From: JAAYEV01 sp964508195
Lineage (GTDB): Bacteria; Bacillota; Clostridia; Ch29
Assembly (NCBI GenBank): GCA_964508195.1
Contig: CAZDSH010000008.1
Coordinates: 1 to 46,259, forward strand
DNA: 46,259 nucleotides
Direction: 5' to 3'
In this document: positions 42,528 to 46,259 of the stretch, piece by piece
How positions within the stretch are numbered: position 1 is the first letter of the stretch
How the letters are laid out: each line of letters opens with the position of its first letter
Program-made: the position numbers and the translations under genes
Notes under the pieces: generated by a model
What the model was told of the DNA's origin: nothing
Databases searched by the model: none
Seen by the model: the letters and a program-made list of their open reading frames with translations, nothing else

Positions 42528-43811
42528 ATGACTAGGATAAAAAAGATATACGGACGGGAGATATTGGACTCCAGGGGAAATCCCACGGTGGAGGTTGAAG
42601 TTTTATTGGAAAGCGGTTACATAGGAAGGGCCGGGATACCCTCGGGGGCTTCGACGGGGGCTTTCGAAGCGGTAGAGTTAAGGGATGACGATCCCGGTAG
42701 GTACCTTGGAAAAGGTGTACAAAAAGCGGTGGATAACGTAAAGGATATAATTGCCCCGAGGCTTACGGGTCATGATGCCCTCGATCAGGGAGGGATAGAC
42801 AGGCTTATGATAGAGCTTGATGGTACTGATAATAAGGGCAACCTCGGAGCAAATGCAATATTAGGCGTATCCTTGGCGGCTGCAAAGGCCGGGTCAGCGG
42901 CCCTAGGGGTGCCCCTTTATAGGTACATAGGCGGCGTTAACGCAAAGGAGCTGCCGGTGCCGATGATGAATATTTTAAACGGCGGCGAGCATGCGGACAA
43001 TAATGTGGATATACAGGAATTTATGATAATGCCCGTAGGGGCTAAATGCTTTACCGAGGCCCTTAGAATGGGAGCGGAAGTTTTTCATAATCTAAAAAAG
43101 GTGCTAAAGGCTAAAGGGCTTAGCACGTCCGTAGGGGATGAAGGCGGATTTGCACCGAATTTATCATCTAACGTTCAGGCTATAGAAGTAATAATCCAGG
43201 CTATAGAAAAGGCGGGTTTTGTACCCGGAGACGAAATAGGTATAGCTATAGACGCTGCCGCAACGGAATTTTATTCAGAGGGCAGGTACAACCTCAAAGG
43301 CGAGGGCCTTGTAAAGACGTCCGCTGAGATGATAGCGTATTATAAGGATCTCGTAGAGAAGTATCCGTTAATTTCAATAGAGGACGGCCTTGGTGAGGAT
43401 GATTGGGAAGGCTGGGCCCTTATGACGAAGGAATTAGGCCAAAGGGTACAGTTAGTAGGGGATGATCTTTTCGTAACGAACACTAAGCGTCTTATAAGGG
43501 GTATAAAGGAGAAATCCGCAAACTCCGTGCTAATAAAACTTAATCAGATTGGTACCCTTACGGAGACTCTCGACTGTATAGAGATGGCCAAAAAAGCCGG
43601 GTTTACTACGGTGATATCCCATCGTTCCGGCGAAACGGAGGACACTGTTATAGCCGATGTAGCTGTAGCGGTGAACGCCGGACAGATAAAAACCGGTGCA
43701 CCTTCAAGGATTGATAGGGTAGCTAAGTATAATGAACTTCTACGTATAGAGGACTATCTGGCGGATGTGGCACGGTACAGGGGAAGGGATGTTTTCTACA
43801 ACCTGGAATAG
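42528..43811 (+). CDS. eno: Enolase
   Basis: A 427-residue enzyme converting 2-phosphoglycerate to phosphoenolpyruvate. The motifs GREILDSRGNPTVEVEV, GIPSGASTGAFEAVELRD, GDEGGFAPN, the magnesium-binding SIEDGLGEDDW and LVGDDLF, and SHRSGETEDT (with the preceding LIKLNQIGTLTET signature) are all present. Normal length. It ends the pgk-tpiA-eno operon, and a separate promoter precedes secG. Confidence 0.97.
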   Translation: MTRIKKIYGREILDSRGNPTVEVEVLLESGYIGRAGIPSGASTGAFEAVELRDDDPGRYLGKGVQKAVDNVKDIIAPRLTGHDALDQGGIDRLMIELDGTDNKGNLGANAILGVSLAAAKAGSAALGVPLYRYIGGVNAKELPVPMMNILNGGEHADNNVDIQEFMIMPVGAKCFTEALRMGAEVFHNLKKVLKAKGLSTSVGDEGGFAPNLSSNVQAIEVIIQAIEKAGFVPGDEIGIAIDAAATEFYSEGRYNLKGEGLVKTSAEMIAYYKDLVEKYPLISIEDGLGEDDWEGWALMTKELGQRVQLVGDDLFVTNTKRLIRGIKEKSANSVLIKLNQIGTLTETLDCIEMAKKAGFTTVISHRSGETEDTVIADVAVAVNAGQIKTGAPSRIDRVAKYNELLRIEDYLADVARYRGRDVFYNLE

Positions 43812-43833
43812 TCCCGATGGCCCCTAGTTTCTG

Positions 43834-43862
43834 TTGTATTTTATAATGCCCTATGTTAAAAT
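43834..43862 (+). promoter_or_regulatory. Promoter of secG
   Basis: TTGTAT (43834-43839), a 17-base spacer and TAAAAT (43857-43862) lie about 40 bases before the ATG chosen for secG. Confidence 0.65.
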
Positions 43863-43900
43863 ATCTTTGTCGACTTAGAGGGCGGGAGGTGCGATACATT

Positions 43901-44131
43901 ATGAAAAACTTTGTAACGGTTTTACACGTTATTGTTAGCCTTATTTTGATAGGCAGTATATTACTCCAGTCGGGTAAGAGCGCGGGACTTTCGGGGAGCA
44001 TAGCCGGTGGTGCCGAATCCCTTTTAGGCAAAGGCAAAAGCAGGGGCTATGAGGCGCTTTTGACAAAGATTACGACTATAGGTGCGATAACCTTTGTAAT
44101 TACTTCCGTTGCACTGGTAATACTGCAATAA
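43901..44131 (+). CDS. secG: Preprotein translocase subunit SecG
   Basis: A 76-residue membrane subunit that assists the SecYEG channel. There are two membrane helices (about 3-22 and 52-75) joined by the conserved loop LLQSGKSAGLSGSIAGGAESL. I chose ATG 43901, which has GGGAGG upstream and gives the family start MKNFVTVLHVIVS. A longer frame from ATG 43853 would begin inside the promoter. As in many Firmicutes it follows enolase. Confidence 0.93.
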   Translation: MKNFVTVLHVIVSLILIGSILLQSGKSAGLSGSIAGGAESLLGKGKSRGYEALLTKITTIGAITFVITSVALVILQ

Positions 44132-44167
44132 ATATACAACAAATGAATAGTTTAGGAGGTACAATTT

Positions 44168-46132
44168 ATGACCGGGTTTTTTTATGCGGTCCCTGCAGTT
44201 GGGATTGTTGCACTGATATTTATGTTCTTCCTGTCGGCCCGGATTGAAAAGTCCGATGCCGGTACCGGAAGGATGGAAGAAATCGCTTCCTATATACAGG
44301 AGGGGGCAATGACGTTCCTTTCTAGGGAATACAGGAGCCTTGCTATATTCGTAGTCCTTTTATTCTTCGTATTAACCTACATTATAAACTGGCAGACGGC
44401 GGTTTGTTTCCTAGTAGGCGGTATTTTTTCCGCGGCCACGGGTTACTACGGCATGAGCATAGCTACTAGGGCTAATGTCAGGACGGCGAACGGTGCCAGG
44501 CATGGTATGAACAAGGCCCTTGGTATAGCCTTTTCCGGGGGCGCCGTCATGGGTATGAGCGTTGTCGGGTTCGGATTATTAGGCCTGGGGACACTTTACA
44601 TAATATTTCGTGATACGAGTATAATAACGGGCTTTGGATTAGGAGCCAGTTCTATCGCCCTTTTCGGACGTGTCGGCGGCGGCATATATACAAAGGCCGC
44701 TGACGTCGGCGCAGACTTAGTGGGTAAGGTAGAGGCGGGGATCCCCGAGGACGATCCGCGAAATCCCGCGGTTATTGCGGATAATGTCGGCGATAATGTA
44801 GGGGATGTGGCCGGTATGGGCGCTGATCTGTTCGAATCCTATGTAGGTTCAATAATAGCGGCGATGACCCTGGGGACGGTTTTCTACGGGGGACAGGTTA
44901 GCGGTGTGCTCTTTCCGTTGCTTTTGTCCGCAGGGGGCATATTAGCCTGTATTATCGGGACGCAGTTTGTTAAGGCTGATGAAGACGCGGATCCCCAGAA
45001 GGCATTGAAAATGGGTACCTACGTAAGCGGACTTTTAGTAGTGGTTTCCGGCTATCTGCTAAGTCGTTGGCTCTTTGCGGATTTAAGGCCATTTTTTGCA
45101 GTGGTTACAGGTCTTGTAGTGGGCCTTATAATAGGCCAGCTTACGGAATACTATACATCTGACGAGTTTGCACCGGTCAAAAAGATTGCGGATCAATCCA
45201 GGACAGGTGCTGCAACAAATATAATAAGCGGTTTAGCCGTAGGTATGCAGTCTACCGCATACCCTATAATAAGCATAGCAGCGGGCATATTGATCTCGTA
45301 TAAAGTAGCGGGGTTGTACGGCATAGCTTTGGCAGCGGTGGGTATGCTCTCTACCGCGGGGATGACCATAGCGGTAGATGCCTATGGTCCTATCGCGGAC
45401 AATGCGGGGGGTATAGCTGAGATGGCGAAGCTCCCGCCGGAGGTAAGGGAGATAACTGATAGGCTCGATTCCGTCGGCAATACTACAGCGGCTATGGGTA
45501 AAGGCTTTGCTATAGGCTCCGCAGCTTTAACGGCCCTAGCGTTATTCGTGTCCTATTCCCAGGCCGTCGGCCTTAAATTTATAAATATAATGGAGCCCGA
45601 GGTTATCGCAGGGATGTTCCTAGGCGGTATGTTGCCCTATTTATTTTCTGCTATAACTATGAGTGCTGTAGGTAAAGCGGCCTTCCAGATGATTGAAGAG
45701 GTAAGGCGGCAGTTTAAGGATATACCCGGTATAATGGAGGGTGAAGGTAAGCCGGACTATGCGAAGTGCGTAGATATAAGTACCGTAGCGGCCTTGCGTG
45801 AGATGATATTTCCAGGGCTTTTAGCGGTAATAGCTCCATTGCTTACGGGTTTTGTATTAGGCCCTGAGGCCCTAGGTGGCCTACTGGCCGGGTCCCTCAT
45901 TACAGGGGTGCTAGTGGCTATACAGATGGCTAATTCCGGTGGCGCCTGGGACAATGCAAAGAAATATATAGAAGGTGGTGTGTACGGCGGTAAGGGCAGT
46001 GAGGCCCATAAAGCGGCGGTAGTCGGGGATACCGTGGGGGATCCCTTTAAGGATACCTCGGGGCCTTCGCTAAATATCTTGATCAAACTTATGACCATTG
46101 TGGCTTTGGTATTCGCACCGCTTTTCTTATAA
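44168..46132 (+). CDS. hppA: Membrane-bound ion-pumping pyrophosphatase
   Basis: A 654-residue protein with about 16 membrane segments that couples pyrophosphate hydrolysis to H+ or Na+ export. The substrate site is intact: VGADLVGKVEAGIPEDDPRN, DNVGDNVGDVAGMGADLFES and the late GDTVGDPFKDTSGPS. The signature VGNTTAAMGKGFAIG has Ala and Gly where K+-independent enzymes have Lys and Thr, so it is probably K+-dependent. H+ or Na+ preference cannot be judged by eye. AGGAGG precedes ATG. It is 36 bases after secG, and a strong terminator follows. Confidence 0.95.
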   Translation: MTGFFYAVPAVGIVALIFMFFLSARIEKSDAGTGRMEEIASYIQEGAMTFLSREYRSLAIFVVLLFFVLTYIINWQTAVCFLVGGIFSAATGYYGMSIATRANVRTANGARHGMNKALGIAFSGGAVMGMSVVGFGLLGLGTLYIIFRDTSIITGFGLGASSIALFGRVGGGIYTKAADVGADLVGKVEAGIPEDDPRNPAVIADNVGDNVGDVAGMGADLFESYVGSIIAAMTLGTVFYGGQVSGVLFPLLLSAGGILACIIGTQFVKADEDADPQKALKMGTYVSGLLVVVSGYLLSRWLFADLRPFFAVVTGLVVGLIIGQLTEYYTSDEFAPVKKIADQSRTGAATNIISGLAVGMQSTAYPIISIAAGILISYKVAGLYGIALAAVGMLSTAGMTIAVDAYGPIADNAGGIAEMAKLPPEVREITDRLDSVGNTTAAMGKGFAIGSAALTALALFVSYSQAVGLKFINIMEPEVIAGMFLGGMLPYLFSAITMSAVGKAAFQMIEEVRRQFKDIPGIMEGEGKPDYAKCVDISTVAALREMIFPGLLAVIAPLLTGFVLGPEALGGLLAGSLITGVLVAIQMANSGGAWDNAKKYIEGGVYGGKGSEAHKAAVVGDTVGDPFKDTSGPSLNILIKLMTIVALVFAPLFL

Positions 46133-46142
46133 AATAAAGAAC

Positions 46143-46182
46143 TATAAAAGCATCGGGGTATACCCCGATGCTTTTATAATAG
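46143..46182 (+). terminator. Terminator of hppA
   Basis: Perfect 16-bp stem TATAAAAGCATCGGGG (46143-46158) / mirrored arm 46163-46178 with loop TATA. The right arm ends in CTTTTATA. The stem is symmetric in sequence and could work in both directions. Confidence 0.9.
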
Positions 46183-46259
46183 TGCGCCCGGTATGTGGCA
46201 CGGGGACGTCAGGGCGTGTAAAAACCAGCTTTCTAAACCCTGCATTTGTTACTCCTGTT
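46183..46259 (+). other. Possible group II intron-like 5' end at window edge
   Basis: GTGCGCCCGGTATGTGGCAC starts two to five bases after the hppA terminator and resembles class C group II intron 5' ends. Only about 75 bases are visible, with no coding potential, so this stays tentative. Confidence 0.25.

Noticed and set aside
43853..43900. Upstream start for SecG
   Set aside because: The extra 16 residues lie over the promoter -10 and are not SecG-like.
46195..46215. TGGCAC as a sigma-54 -24 element
   Set aside because: No TTGC-type -12 element lies at the required spacing, and no gene follows within the window.
1..46259. CRISPR arrays, tRNA or rRNA genes, transposase genes
   Set aside because: I saw no regularly spaced repeats, no tRNA-like cloverleafs and no transposase or integrase motifs.

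Overview
The window looks like a chromosomal segment of an anaerobic, amino-acid-fermenting Clostridia-type Firmicute. The grounds are a complete glycine reductase operon with two in-frame TGA (selenocysteine) codons, a glycine riboswitch, a sigma-54 gene next to glycolytic genes, a membrane pyrophosphatase, DegV paralogues, frequent TTG/GTG starts and a strong bias to ATA (Ile) and AGG (Arg) codons. I cannot name the species.

Layout. (1) 1-13267 is a dense signalling block on the + strand: the tail of a chemoreceptor, cheR, cheB, a large cytosolic hybrid histidine kinase plus a lone receiver, an HD-GYP protein, a second hybrid kinase plus a paralogous lone receiver, a CheY-like receiver, a membrane PAS kinase and an HPt-receiver-GGDEF protein whose GGDEF motif is degenerate. 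No cheA or cheW is present in the window. (2) 13264-15103 holds queG and a free-standing B3/B4-domain protein, ending in a bidirectional terminator that faces an htrA-type protease on the - strand. (3) 16643-23586 holds ylxP, nth, an FtsA-like ATPase with a long beta-grasp-like tail, a DUF2225 protein, ogt and the late cobalamin genes cobU-cobO-cobS-cobC. (4) 23706-28146 holds a small orphan ORF, a structured bidirectional terminator, a Fur-family regulator on the - strand, a Na/phosphate cotransporter with a possible Pho box, and two tandem DegV proteins. (5) 28247-36292 is the glycine reductase operon: glycine riboswitch with terminator, grdX, trxB, trxA, grdE, grdA(Sec), grdB(Sec), an intra-operon hairpin, grdC, grdD and a terminator. 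(6) 36275-37573 is a small accessory islet bounded by two nearly identical 46-bp direct repeats. It carries a 5'-truncated pseudogene and a class II Fic protein of different codon use. (7) 37774-46132 holds rpoN, gap, then pgk-tpiA-eno behind its own promoter region, then secG and hppA.

How it works together. NADPH-linked TrxB/TrxA feed electrons to GrdA/B/E, and GrdC/D convert the selenoprotein-bound acetyl product to acetyl phosphate, so glycine serves as electron acceptor. The riboswitch ties this to glycine supply. Glycolysis and a probably K+-dependent pyrophosphatase provide the rest of energy metabolism. The signalling block probably forms a branched phosphorelay joining chemotaxis-type adaptation, c-di-GMP turnover and several free receivers.

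The items most worth a second look are the signalling block with its duplicated kinase/receiver modules and dead GGDEF domain, the glycine riboswitch whose second aptamer looks degenerate, the 46-bp-repeat islet with group II intron-like 5' ends placed just after terminators, and the nested-stem RNA element at 23938-24045. Nothing here proves a wholly new system. All calls are by eye, without database searches.
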